Shown piece after piece: positions 1-8,270 of a stretch of DNA of 33,361 bases (the stretch's first letter is position 1; every line of letters begins with the position of its first letter). The stretch spans positions 1 through 33,361 of the forward strand of contig JAOZST010000019.1 of NCBI GenBank assembly GCA_029939535.1, in the 5' to 3' direction. This stretch comes from NBML01 sp029939535 (GTDB lineage Bacteria > Desulfobacterota > Desulfobacteria > Desulfobacterales > Desulfobacteraceae). The notes beneath the pieces were generated by a model, which had not been told where the DNA came from, searched no databases, and worked only from the letters and a program-made list of their open reading frames with translations. A program made the translations under genes and the position numbers.

Positions 1-515
1 TTATAGTTTGGAACTTTGGCAAACGAAGCAAAATCTTTAGTCCCTGTAAAATATGGACAGGCTTTTTTCATAGCTTTAACATTCAATTTTTCAGGGACAT
101 ACCAAACCTTTTCATTTATTTCAGATGGAAGCTTGGGGTGGTTCCATATTTTATAGATGTAACATTTTCCAATTGCGGATTCTCTTGCATGGAAGGTATC
201 AGACATCTTCTTTAAACTGGTGATTTCTATGTTTTTACCAAGGACATAGTTAAGGTTAAACAAAGCCTCTTTTTCATTGATATCTTCGGGAAGACGAATA
301 GATGCGACTTGTCCCGTTGCATGGGTTCCGCGATCGGTTCGTCCTGATCCTTCAACATTATGGCGCAATCCAAAGCATTTTGTCACAGCATGTTCTAATG
401 CACCCTGGATCGTAGGCTTGTCTTTATGCCGTTGCCATCCATAGTAATTTTGCCCATAGTAATGAATATCCATCCTATAATTGGCAAAAGCTATATCATT
501 ATTAAACTCTGTCAT
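1..515 (-). CDS. truA: tRNA pseudouridine synthase A, partial (C-terminus outside window)
   Basis: TruA isomerises uridines 38-40 of the tRNA anticodon arm to pseudouridine. The visible 171 residues start with ATG at 515 and remain open to the window edge; the usual family length is about 245-270, so roughly a third is missing. A YYGWQRHKDKPTIQGALE segment at about residues 24-41 matches the family N-terminus (YHGWQRQ...TVQGxLE). The catalytic-Asp motif GRTDRGTHATGQVASI follows at about 59-74. Met15 (MDIHYYGQNYYGWQ) is an alternative start, but the longer start resembles proteins with a short leader. No strong ribosome site is visible. The start overlaps by 14 nt the end of a broken reading frame upstream. 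Family assignment is secure; the exact start is less so. Confidence 0.9.
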   Translation of the reverse strand, partial: MTEFNNDIAFANYRMDIHYYGQNYYGWQRHKDKPTIQGALEHAVTKCFGLRHNVEGSGRTDRGTHATGQVASIRLPEDINEKEALFNLNYVLGKNIEITSLKKMSDTFHARESAIGKCYIYKIWNHPKLPSEINEKVWYVPEKLNVKAMKKACPYFTGTKDFASFAKVPNY

Positions 516-729
516 TAAAAAACACCATTTGAGTTGCACCTGGGTAAATTAAATGATAACGGAATTCACCGTCCTTAAAGGGAATATGTACTTCAACGGA
601 AAAATTCAGTCAAGGTTTATGATGGATAAGAACTTTGTTTTTTTTATTTTCATAGTCTTCAATAATGCTTGTTACAAGTTTATGTCAGACCACCTCATTT
701 TTTTGAAAATTAAATAAACTCAATTCTAT
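502..729 (-). pseudogene. Remnant reading frame with two in-frame TGA codons
   Basis: On the minus strand a frame runs from just after a TAA at 732-730 to a TAA at 504-502. It is interrupted only by TGA codons at 687-685 and 612-610. The three pieces read like real protein: LSLFNFQKNEVV, then HKLVTSIIEDYENKKNKV and LIHHKP, then LNFSVEVHIPFKDGEF continuing to RYHLIYPGATQMVFFNDRV. There is no ATG at its head. If both TGA codons were read as Trp or Sec it would be one continuous C-terminal domain. The simpler reading is a decayed gene fragment. I do not recognise the family. The end overlaps the truA start by 14 nt, as in a former operon. Confidence 0.35.
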
Positions 730-790
730 TTATTTTTTTTAATAGACCTTTAGCTTTTAGAGGGCCGGATTTTTTACCTGTTGGGGAGAC

Positions 791-966
791 CAATATTGAT
801 TGCGCAAAATATTGACCTGTGATAAGGCAATAATTTCAGACAATAAATACAACATATTGTTTTACTTAGGCAGCACGTACAAATAAGTTGTGCAAATTGC
901 ACGGAATTTTTGTTTGCTTTCAAGGCGGGGCAAGGTGCACATAACGAGCTATGTAAGCCTTGGCCT
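791..966. repeat. Non-coding stretch with a cluster of inverted repeats
   Basis: The gap between truA and the next gene (516-1077) holds no convincing complete gene; a 72-codon frame on the minus strand is Cys-rich and has no coding character. Three inverted repeats are visible. CAATATT 791-797 pairs with AATATTG 808-814. GTGCAA 890-895 pairs with TTGCAC 897-902. A longer imperfect hairpin spans 923-966, with CAAGG/CCTTG and ACATA/TATGT arms (931-943 and 950-962) around the loop ACGAGC. This could be a dispersed REP- or MITE-like element, or the regulatory region of the downstream gene. The sequence alone does not decide. Confidence 0.4.
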
Positions 967-1077
967 AACGAATAAAACAGACAAAAAAGCAAGCAAGGTG
1001 TATAAGTTATTTGGATTTGCTGCCTTACCTAAACCTTAGCGCTTTAATTTTTTATTCAAATAAAATAAGGAGAGAAC

Positions 1078-2997
1078 ATGGAACTTAAAGAAGAGCTGGA
1101 AGAAAAAGCCGAGGAGTGTGATGCTCCGGAAGAGTATATTGCCGTGGCAAAAGAAATTGTGGATGGACTTTCCGATAAAGAGTGGGCTGCCGAGCTTTTA
1201 GAAGAAGGTGCTGACTGGGCAGAAACCTTTGAAGACTCTGTAGCATATGCCAGGGCAAGCCTTGATCTGCTCCAGGATACAGAAACTGCCGCATCCCTTT
1301 TGGAACAGGGTAAAAATCTATGCAGTTCAACAGAGGACTTTCTAAAACTTGCTGCAGCTGCCCTGGAACTTAAACTTGAAGATGTGTCTAAAGAGATAAT
1401 AGGTGCAGCAAGTACAAAATGTGTTAAAGTGACTGATTTCCTGGAGTTAAGCGATCATATCGCCAAAGTTCTCAAAGACAAAGAACTTGCGGAACAGACC
1501 ATTGACAAGGCCTTTGCAAAATGTTCAAAAGCCGATGATTATGTATTGTTTGCAAAATCGGTTCTGGATATGTTCAAAGACAAAACCAGAGCGGTAAAAG
1601 TTTATGAAAAAGCAATGGAAAAGGCTTCAAAATCAGATGATTTCATAGTCCTTGCAGCCGGTGTTACCAATGACCTCCAAGATAATGATCTTGCCCGGAA
1701 AATTTATGAAAGTGCCCTGGCTTCCCTTGAATCTGGAGATGAGCTGCTTAAATTTGCCGAAACAGTTAAAGCCCAGCTGGATGATGCTGATTTTTTAATG
1801 TCAATTTATCAAAAAGCAGAAACAGTTTTTAAGTCTTTTTCAGATTATCTAAAACTGGCCAAGGCTGGATTTGAAAATACAGGAAATACCGCCTTTGCCT
1901 CTGCTGTTTATCAAAAAGCAGCAGCTACAAATCCGGACTGCGCTCAATTGGTTGATCTTGCCATTGCCATGGCAAAAGATCTCAAAGATACAGATGGAGC
2001 TGTACAGGTTCTCAAACAGGCGGAAGAAGCAGTAAAAAACAATGCAGACTTTATTAAAACAGCCCAGGCTATCCAGGATATTGTCACAAATGACGAAGAC
2101 TGGACATCGGCAATTTCCTTCCAGCTGAAAAAAAGAGAAGAATTCAAAGACCTGTATGGGGATTTTATTTTAAGAGAACAGGAAAGCAAAACCAGTTTTC
2201 CCATGCGGGCACTGGCCCATGAAGTGTTTGAAAAGACAGGTGATACCTATTATTCAGCCAAGCTTTACAAGCTTGCAAAATCCCTTACCATTAATTTCAA
2301 CGATTTTATCAAGCTTGCTGCCGATATCCATTCCGACCTGGGAGAGGAATCATGGGTTAGAAATATATATACAGAGCTCCTGGAAAAATGCACCAGCTTC
2401 AGTTTCTATGACGAACTGACTTCGGCCATTGCCAGTACAATTAAAGATGAGGCCTGGATTCGTGAAATATATAAGGGTATTGAAAATAAAAGCCAAAGCA
2501 ACGATGACCTGATCAAACTCGCGTCCATTGCAATAAAAAAATTCAATGACAAGGACTGGGCATCAAAACTTCTGGCCAAAGCCGAGGAAAAGAGCAGCAG
2601 TGTGTTTGATTTCAGTTCTGTTGCCGGAGCTGTTTCCAAATGGATAGGGGACAATGAATGGGCAGGAAATCTCTATAACTCTGCAGAATCACTCTGTCAG
2701 TCAAAGCGGGATTATGCCCGATTGATTTCCCTTATAAAGAATCAGACCCAGGATATGATGTTCCTGTCAAACATTCTGCATTCAGCCCGAAAAAATCTTA
2801 CATCCTTTGATGATCTATTGTTTTTGGCAGAAATTTATTTACTCCAGTTAAAGGACCCTGACACTGCTGCAAAAATATATGGGGAAGCAGAAGAAAAGGC
2901 TATTTCAAATCAAATGCTTTCTAAACTTGGCACAAGCCTTACAAGCCAAATGGATGATCCAAAATGGGGATCCAGAGTTCTGCGAAAAATAAAATAA
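1078..2997 (+). CDS. Large alpha-helical solenoid repeat protein (TPR/HAT-like), function unknown
   Basis: The 639-residue protein is acidic, has no signal peptide or membrane segment, and is probably cytoplasmic. It consists almost entirely of about 17-18 degenerate repeats of 33-35 residues. The pattern is roughly D-[FY]-x-x-[LF]-A, a hydrophobic helix, L-x-D-x-x-[WA]-A, then a second helix containing [IV]-Y-x-x-A-E-x-K, so each repeat is a helix pair as in TPR or HAT solenoids. A looser stretch near residues 345-400 breaks the regularity. Such proteins are usually binding scaffolds; no catalytic motif is seen. AAGGAGAG lies about 6 bases before the ATG, which supports the start. The gene stands alone and converges on the PFOR gene across a shared terminator. 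I do not recognise a specific family. Confidence 0.85.
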   Translation: MELKEELEEKAEECDAPEEYIAVAKEIVDGLSDKEWAAELLEEGADWAETFEDSVAYARASLDLLQDTETAASLLEQGKNLCSSTEDFLKLAAAALELKLEDVSKEIIGAASTKCVKVTDFLELSDHIAKVLKDKELAEQTIDKAFAKCSKADDYVLFAKSVLDMFKDKTRAVKVYEKAMEKASKSDDFIVLAAGVTNDLQDNDLARKIYESALASLESGDELLKFAETVKAQLDDADFLMSIYQKAETVFKSFSDYLKLAKAGFENTGNTAFASAVYQKAAATNPDCAQLVDLAIAMAKDLKDTDGAVQVLKQAEEAVKNNADFIKTAQAIQDIVTNDEDWTSAISFQLKKREEFKDLYGDFILREQESKTSFPMRALAHEVFEKTGDTYYSAKLYKLAKSLTINFNDFIKLAADIHSDLGEESWVRNIYTELLEKCTSFSFYDELTSAIASTIKDEAWIREIYKGIENKSQSNDDLIKLASIAIKKFNDKDWASKLLAKAEEKSSSVFDFSSVAGAVSKWIGDNEWAGNLYNSAESLCQSKRDYARLISLIKNQTQDMMFLSNILHSARKNLTSFDDLLFLAEIYLLQLKDPDTAAKIYGEAEEKAISNQMLSKLGTSLTSQMDDPKWGSRVLRKIK

Positions 2998-3039
2998 AAA
3001 GGATTGTTATCTAATATCTTTCCCGGATTCGGGATAAAC

Positions 3040-3073
3040 AAAAAGGGCTGGAAACTGATTTCCAGCCCTTTTT
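3040..3073. terminator. Bidirectional rho-independent terminator
   Basis: A perfect 15-bp stem, AAAAAGGGCTGGAAA (3040-3054) and TTTCCAGCCCTTTTT (3059-3073), closes on a CTGA loop. It ends in T runs on both strands. It lies between the stop codons of two convergent genes and can serve both. Confidence 0.9.
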
Positions 3074-3091
3074 GCTTATTTTAACTATAAT

Positions 3092-6000
3092 TTATTTTTC
3101 TTTACCAGCATCCGCCATCATTTTGAGCATGGTGTATTTATCATCCACTTCATCTTGAATTTTGGCTCTCAAGCGTTTAGATTCTTCCGGGAAACTCTTT
3201 TCAAGGGCTGCAAACCTGACTTCACCTCCAAGAAATTCCTGAATAGTGCCGTCTGGAGTTTTTGAATCAAGAATAAAGGGATTCTTGCCCTCTTTAATGA
3301 GTTCCGGGTTATATCTGTACAGGGGCCAATAGCCGGATTCAACTGCCAGTTTACCTTCCAGTTGTGATTTTCCCATGCCTTTTCTGATACCCTGGTTAAT
3401 ACAGGGAGCATAACAGATAATCAGGGAGGGACCAGGGTATTTTTCTGCTTCCAGAATGGCTTTCATGGTCTGGTTCTTATTGGCGCCCATGGAAATAGAT
3501 GCTACATATACATACCCATAACTCATCATCATCCGGCCCAGGTCTTTTTTACTAATTTTTTTACCCGAGGCAGCATATTTAGCAATAGCACCCGTGGGAG
3601 TTGCCTTGGAAGACTGACCACCGGTATTGGAGTAAACTTCCGTATCCATAACAAGAATATTAATGTCGTCACCAGATGCCAGGACATGGTCAAGACCACC
3701 AAACCCGATATCATAGGCCCAGCCGTCTCCGCCAAAGACCCAATTGGATTTTTTTATAAACACATCTCTTTCATCATAGATCTCTTTTAAAAGTCCCTGG
3801 GTTTCATCCTTTAACAAATTTTTCATGGTAAAACCGAATTTTCTGGACTCTTCTGCATCATTTTTTCCAGCCAGCCAGCCCTCAAAGGCCTGTTTTACAT
3901 CATTAGAAATATCAGTTTCAAGGGCCTTTTTCACCTTGACAGTAAGGGCCTTTCTTCTGGAATTTATGGCCAGCATCATTCCATAACCATATTCAGCTGC
4001 ATCCTCGAACAAAGAACTTGCCCAGGCAGGGCCATGTCCTTCTTTATTGGTGCAATATGGGGTGGAGGGAGCTGATCCTCCCCAGATAGAAGAACAGCCC
4101 GTTGCATTGGCAATGGTCATTCTTTCACCAAAAAGCTGGGTTATCACTTTGACATAAGGGGTTTCACCACAGCCGGCACAGGCGCCGGAGAACTCAAGCA
4201 GGGGTTGAAACAGCTGGCTTCCTTTAACTGTTTCCCTTTTAAGTACATCTGTTTTAAAAGGTACGCCCTTGGAAAAATTATAATTGCTTTTCTGTATTTC
4301 TACCTGGGTGCCAAGGGGTTTCATTACAAGGGCAGTTGTTTTTGCAGGACATATATCAGCACAATTACCGCAGCCCTGGCAATCCAGGGGATTTATCTGC
4401 ATTCTGAATTTAAACTGATCCATACCCTTACCTTTGCCCTCAAGGGTAACAAAGGATTCAGGGGCATTGTCCAATTCCTCTTCCGTTGCCACAACAGGAA
4501 TAATGGCTGCATGGGGACATACAAAAGCACATTGGTTGCACTGGATACAATTTTCCGGAATCCATTCAGGAATATTAATGGCAACCCCTCTTTTTTCATA
4601 CTGGGTTGTTGCCTGTTCAAAAACACCGTCCGGAGAAAATGCAGAAACCGGCAAATCATCTCCACCCTGGGAAATTATTTTTTTCATGACTCCATCCACA
4701 AAGGGAGTGGCTTTGTCTGCTGTTTTTACTTCCCCTATCCTGTCTTTCCAGGATTCTGGTATATCTATCTTTACAAGATTATCCAGGGTTTTATCCACAG
4801 CCTCAATATTCATGTTTATAATTGCATCGCCTTTTTTGCCAAACATGACTTTTATATCTTCTTTGAGAAGCTTGATGGCCTGGTCCACGGGCAGTACATT
4901 GGCAAGATTAAAAAAACAGGTCTGCATAATCATATTGATGCGGTTGCCAAGTCCTACTTCACCGGCAATTTTTACGGCATCAATATTATAAAAATTCAAA
5001 TTCTTATCATAAATAGTCTTCAGCACATCACCTGGAATATATTTTTCCATGTCCTCCAGGGACCATTCTGAGTTAAGAAGAAAAGTACCTCCGTCCTTGA
5101 TTCCCTTAAGCACATCATAGAGTTCCATATAATTGGATTTATGACAGGCAACAAAATCAGGATTTTCAATCAAATAGGTGGATTGGATTTTCACGTCTCC
5201 AAACCTGAGATGGGATACGGTAAGGCCTCCTGATTTTTTAGAGTCATAGGCAAAATAACCCTGGGCGTATTTATCAGTGTTATCTCCAATTATTTTTATG
5301 GCTGACTGGTTGGCACCAACTGTTCCATCGGAACCCAGACCCCAGAATTTTGCAGAAATCGTCCCCTCTGGTGCTGGATCAAAACCTTTAACAACCTCAA
5401 GGGAAGTGTGGGTAACATCATCTACGATGCCGACGGTGAAATGATTCCTGGGAGACATGGATTTCATGTTATCGTATACAGCCTTGACCATGGAAGGATT
5501 GAATTCCTTGGAAGAAAGACCATATCGACCGCCAATTATTTTAGGACCTTCTCCATTTTCCATGAAAGCAGTACAAATATCAGTATAAAGCGGGTCTCCA
5601 ATGGCACCAGGTTCTTTTGTTCTATCAAGAACTGTCAGGGTTTCAACACTTGCAGGAATAATATTTAAAAAAGCTTCAACATCAAAGGGTCTGTACAGGT
5701 GTACTTTAATAAGGCCAAGCCTTTCACCTTCATTATTAAGCCTGTTTATGGACTCTTCAATGGCTTCACAACCGGAACCCATGGCTACAATCACCCGATC
5801 TGCCTCTGAATCACCAACATATTCAAAAGATTTATAATACCGGCCTGTTAGGTCCCCAACCTTTTTCATATATTTTTTTACAATGGCTGGAATTTTCAGA
5901 TAATATTCATTGGCAGCTTCCCGGCCCTGGAAATAAATATCAGGATTCTGGGCAGTACCCCTTGTATCTGGATGTTCCGGGTTTACCGCACGGCTTTTAA

Positions 6001-6607
6001 AGGCTTGATAGGCATCGTAATTAAACAGGGATGCCATATCATCATAGTCTATCATCTCTATTTTCTGGATCTCATGGGAAGTTCTAAATCCGTCATAGAA
6101 ATGAAGAAAAGGAACCCTGGCTTCAATGGTGGCAAGATGGGCTACAAGGGCCAGGTCCTGGGCTTCCTGGACTGAATTGGATGCAAGCATGGCAAATCCG
6201 GTCTGCCGGGCCGCCATAACATCCTGGTGATCCCCGAAAATGGACAGTGCATGGGCAGAAATTGCACGGGCTGTAACATGGAAAACACTGGGAAGAAGTT
6301 CCCCGGCAATTTTATACATATTGGGTATTTTCAATAAAAGACCCTGGGATGCTGTAAAAGTTGTTGTAACAGCACCTGCAGCAAGGGAACCGTGAACAGC
6401 TCCGGCAGCACCGGCCTCAGACTGCATCTGTTTTATATCTAATATCTGGCCGAATATATTTTTTCTACCTTTTGAAGCCCAGGAATCTGCTATTTCTCCC
6501 AAAGGGCTTGAAGGGGTAATCGGGTAAATGGTAGCTACCTCACTCATGGCATAGGCCACATGGGTAGCTGCTGTATTCCCGTCAATGGTCTGCATTTTTT
6601 TTTCCAT
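3092..6607 (-). CDS. nifJ: Pyruvate:ferredoxin (flavodoxin) oxidoreductase, single-chain
   Basis: This cytoplasmic enzyme interconverts pyruvate plus CoA with acetyl-CoA, CO2 and reduced ferredoxin, central to anaerobic carbon metabolism. The 1171 residues carry all fused domains. The N-terminal pyruvate-binding domain has the YPITPSSPLGE motif near residue 30. The ferredoxin-like domain has CIQCNQCAFVCPHA near 686 and CQGCGNCADICPA near 739, giving two [4Fe-4S] clusters. The TPP domain begins near 805 with CAGCGETPYVK and includes GDGWAYDIGFGGLDH near 960 and the DTEVYSNTGGQSSK metal/TPP segment. It is about 60 residues shorter than the Desulfovibrio africanus enzyme, so it probably lacks that protein's C-terminal protective extension. 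The ATG at 6607 is preferred over an upstream in-frame ATG at 6649 because AGAGG sits 7 bases ahead of it. A good promoter lies upstream. Confidence 0.97.
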   Translation of the reverse strand: MEKKMQTIDGNTAATHVAYAMSEVATIYPITPSSPLGEIADSWASKGRKNIFGQILDIKQMQSEAGAAGAVHGSLAAGAVTTTFTASQGLLLKIPNMYKIAGELLPSVFHVTARAISAHALSIFGDHQDVMAARQTGFAMLASNSVQEAQDLALVAHLATIEARVPFLHFYDGFRTSHEIQKIEMIDYDDMASLFNYDAYQAFKSRAVNPEHPDTRGTAQNPDIYFQGREAANEYYLKIPAIVKKYMKKVGDLTGRYYKSFEYVGDSEADRVIVAMGSGCEAIEESINRLNNEGERLGLIKVHLYRPFDVEAFLNIIPASVETLTVLDRTKEPGAIGDPLYTDICTAFMENGEGPKIIGGRYGLSSKEFNPSMVKAVYDNMKSMSPRNHFTVGIVDDVTHTSLEVVKGFDPAPEGTISAKFWGLGSDGTVGANQSAIKIIGDNTDKYAQGYFAYDSKKSGGLTVSHLRFGDVKIQSTYLIENPDFVACHKSNYMELYDVLKGIKDGGTFLLNSEWSLEDMEKYIPGDVLKTIYDKNLNFYNIDAVKIAGEVGLGNRINMIMQTCFFNLANVLPVDQAIKLLKEDIKVMFGKKGDAIINMNIEAVDKTLDNLVKIDIPESWKDRIGEVKTADKATPFVDGVMKKIISQGGDDLPVSAFSPDGVFEQATTQYEKRGVAINIPEWIPENCIQCNQCAFVCPHAAIIPVVATEEELDNAPESFVTLEGKGKGMDQFKFRMQINPLDCQGCGNCADICPAKTTALVMKPLGTQVEIQKSNYNFSKGVPFKTDVLKRETVKGSQLFQPLLEFSGACAGCGETPYVKVITQLFGERMTIANATGCSSIWGGSAPSTPYCTNKEGHGPAWASSLFEDAAEYGYGMMLAINSRRKALTVKVKKALETDISNDVKQAFEGWLAGKNDAEESRKFGFTMKNLLKDETQGLLKEIYDERDVFIKKSNWVFGGDGWAYDIGFGGLDHVLASGDDINILVMDTEVYSNTGGQSSKATPTGAIAKYAASGKKISKKDLGRMMMSYGYVYVASISMGANKNQTMKAILEAEKYPGPSLIICYAPCINQGIRKGMGKSQLEGKLAVESGYWPLYRYNPELIKEGKNPFILDSKTPDGTIQEFLGGEVRFAALEKSFPEESKRLRAKIQDEVDDKYTMLKMMADAGKEK

Positions 6608-6662
6608 AATTATACCTCTTTGTATATTAATAATAGGAATTAAATCCAAATATAACCTGCAG

Positions 6663-6691
6663 TTTATACACTAAATTATTGAATTTGTAAA
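6663..6691 (-). promoter_or_regulatory. Sigma70-type promoter for the PFOR gene
   Basis: Read on the minus strand, -35 TTTACA (6691-6686) and -10 TATAAA (6668-6663) are separated by exactly 17 bases. Each box matches consensus at 5 of 6 positions. Transcription would begin near 6656, giving a leader of about 50 nt before the ATG at 6607. Confidence 0.6.
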
Positions 6692-6834
6692 TATTTAGAA
6701 AAAACAGAACTTTTTTACTGGTGTATATGGATCATCCTGTTCTTTTTATTATAAATATGTTATTTTATATTTTTTTTACAACAAAAATATTTAATAAATT
6801 TAAATATTTATATTATTTTAATAAAGGAGTTTAC

Positions 6835-7443
6835 ATGGGTTTGATATCATCAACTCATTCCATGAGCCGTTACCACATTGAAGGAAAGTTTGAAACTGCG
6901 GTCATGGACGAAGTTAGAAACGGATTAATAAAAAATTCAATACCAAAACTGGAAAATGTATATGAAGAAATTTCAGCTGGATGGACCCCCTGTGAAAGTC
7001 CATATAATCCTGATTTTGAAAAATTTTCATTTATCTTTGGTAATTATTTCAGCTTTTCCTTAAGAATCGATAAAAAATCAATACCAGCCAAGTTGATCCA
7101 AAAGCACATGGCCCTGGAAATTGAAAAAAAAAAAGAGGAATCAGGCAGGGATTTTATATCCAAAAATGAAAAAACTGAAATTAAGGAAAAAATAACAGAT
7201 ATTTTAATGTATAAAATTCCTTCTATCCCCAGTATTTATGATGTGCTCTGGAATTATGAGGAAGGAAGTCTGTTTTTATTTACAACCCAGAAGGCTGCCA
7301 ATGAATTTTTTGAAACCATATTTTTAAAATCTTTTGATCTTAAACCTATCCGTTTATTTCCCTATACCATTGTTGAAACAAAATCAAAATTGTCAGCTGA
7401 TCAAAAAGAAAATGTACTATCCCTATCCCCATTAAAATATTGA
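6835..7443 (+). CDS. rdgC: RdgC-like protein, N-terminal half (split RdgC)
   Basis: RdgC is a ring-forming DNA-binding protein that restrains RecA. This 202-residue product matches the N-terminal two thirds of E. coli RdgC. A GW.P element lies near residue 50. A segment around residues 78-115 (RIDKKSIPAKLIQKHMALEI, then a Lys/Glu-rich stretch ending in an EKTEIKEKI-like helix) aligns with the E. coli [20 protein letters not shown] ... KTEKDSLKDEVL region. FTTQKAANEFFETI near 158-171 matches the CASAKKAEDTLALL segment. It stops where a full-length RdgC (about 300 residues) would continue. The ATG at 6835 has AAAGGAG 7 bases upstream; a longer frame opening at 6721 is rejected because it lies in AT-rich non-coding sequence. 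The probable second half follows after 10 bp. Confidence 0.75.
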   Translation: MGLISSTHSMSRYHIEGKFETAVMDEVRNGLIKNSIPKLENVYEEISAGWTPCESPYNPDFEKFSFIFGNYFSFSLRIDKKSIPAKLIQKHMALEIEKKKEESGRDFISKNEKTEIKEKITDILMYKIPSIPSIYDVLWNYEEGSLFLFTTQKAANEFFETIFLKSFDLKPIRLFPYTIVETKSKLSADQKENVLSLSPLKY

Positions 7444-7453
7444 AAGGTAAATC

Positions 7454-7987
7454 ATGCTTGATATTGCAACCGCATATAATAAATATACATTTCTTGGTAA
7501 TGAATTTTTAACCTGGATCTGGTTTCTTATTGAAAAACAAAAAAACCTGTCAACCATAATGGAATACAAGGAATCTATTACCCTGGAAATCGGCAATTCC
7601 ATTGTTCTTGAAAATAATCTCGGAGATAAATCCAAGGAAAAAATCACCATTAAAGGAGACCAGGCAGGTCTTGAAGAAGGAACCACTGCCCTTAAAAAAG
7701 GAGCATGGGTCACAGAGATTAATCTTAAATGTAAAATAGGAGAAGAAGAGGAATATAAATTCACCATTAAGGGAGAAAGTTTTAATATAACCGGACTTAA
7801 AACTCCTGCTATCCAAACTTCAAAATCAGAAGACGAATTTGAGGGTATGATACTGGAAAAAACCTATTTATTACAAAAAATTACAGAAGTTATTGACACT
7901 CTTTTTTTAAAGTATGTTGAAAAAAGAATTTCAAATGATTGGAAAACCAAAGAATTTCAAGAAATTAGAAACTGGATTCATTCATGA
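7454..7987 (+). CDS. Probable C-terminal half of RdgC, separate cistron
   Basis: The 177-residue product is cytoplasmic and begins 10 bp after the RdgC N-terminal half, in a different frame, with its own AAAGG and ATG. By eye its residues about 60-160 follow the C-terminal part of E. coli RdgC. ITIKGDQAGLEEGTTALKKG parallels [20 protein letters not shown]. The following WVTEINLKCKIGEEEEYKFT parallels VVTKLALDWQQRIQFV, and the LLQKITEVIDTLF helix parallels ELAALIQNLIEAL. The N-terminal FLGNEFLTWIWFLIE segment would be the linker/entry of that half. This is inferred by eye without an alignment score. The alternative is an unrelated partner protein conserved next to a short RdgC. Confidence 0.6.
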   Translation: MLDIATAYNKYTFLGNEFLTWIWFLIEKQKNLSTIMEYKESITLEIGNSIVLENNLGDKSKEKITIKGDQAGLEEGTTALKKGAWVTEINLKCKIGEEEEYKFTIKGESFNITGLKTPAIQTSKSEDEFEGMILEKTYLLQKITEVIDTLFLKYVEKRISNDWKTKEFQEIRNWIHS

Positions 7988-8270
7988 CAATAAAATGTTC
8001 AAAAATAAAAAACTTTAAACAGCTTTAAAATTTTTGATAAAACCATCATTTTTTAGAATGAACACAAACTATTTTTCAACACATTAAAATATAAATAAGT
8101 ACATAAATTCAGACTATTATAAAGTTATGAACTTTTAAACACCCCTTATTATTATTATTATCTCTTATTAAATATTTAATTAATAAAACCATATCTATTT
8201 AATAATTGATAAAACAAATTTTTTAATATAAATATTTAAGGATGTGCAATTTTATGAAAAAGGATTTTAA
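7988..8270. promoter_or_regulatory. AT-rich region upstream of dnaN with origin-like elements
   Basis: This 283-bp gene-free stretch is extremely AT-rich. AAAGTT 8121-8126 and AACTTT 8130-8135 form an inverted repeat. Next come TTTTAAACA 8133-8141 (two mismatches to the DnaA box TTATNCACA), CCCC 8142-8145 and five TTA triplets 8146-8160. On the minus strand this reads TAA x5, a GGGG cluster, then a box-like element: the order described for DnaA-trio basal unwinding elements. No perfect DnaA box is present, so the region may simply hold the dnaN promoter. Confidence 0.35.

Noticed and set aside
774..992. 72-codon minus-strand frame in the truA-solenoid gap
   Set aside because: Cys-rich, no ribosome site, and lying over the inverted-repeat cluster; no coding character.
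4205..5071. Long open frame (288 codons) on the plus strand inside the PFOR gene
   Set aside because: It lies wholly antisense to the strongly supported PFOR gene, has a Cys/Phe/Ile-rich composition typical of shadows, and no ribosome site.
6721..6834. Upstream extension of the RdgC N-terminal half
   Set aside because: The added residues come from extremely AT-rich DNA, do not resemble RdgC, and the ATG at 6835 has a good ribosome site.
7988..8270. Perfect DnaA boxes (TTATNCACA) near dnaN
   Set aside because: None present; the best sites have two mismatches, so a firm origin call is not justified.
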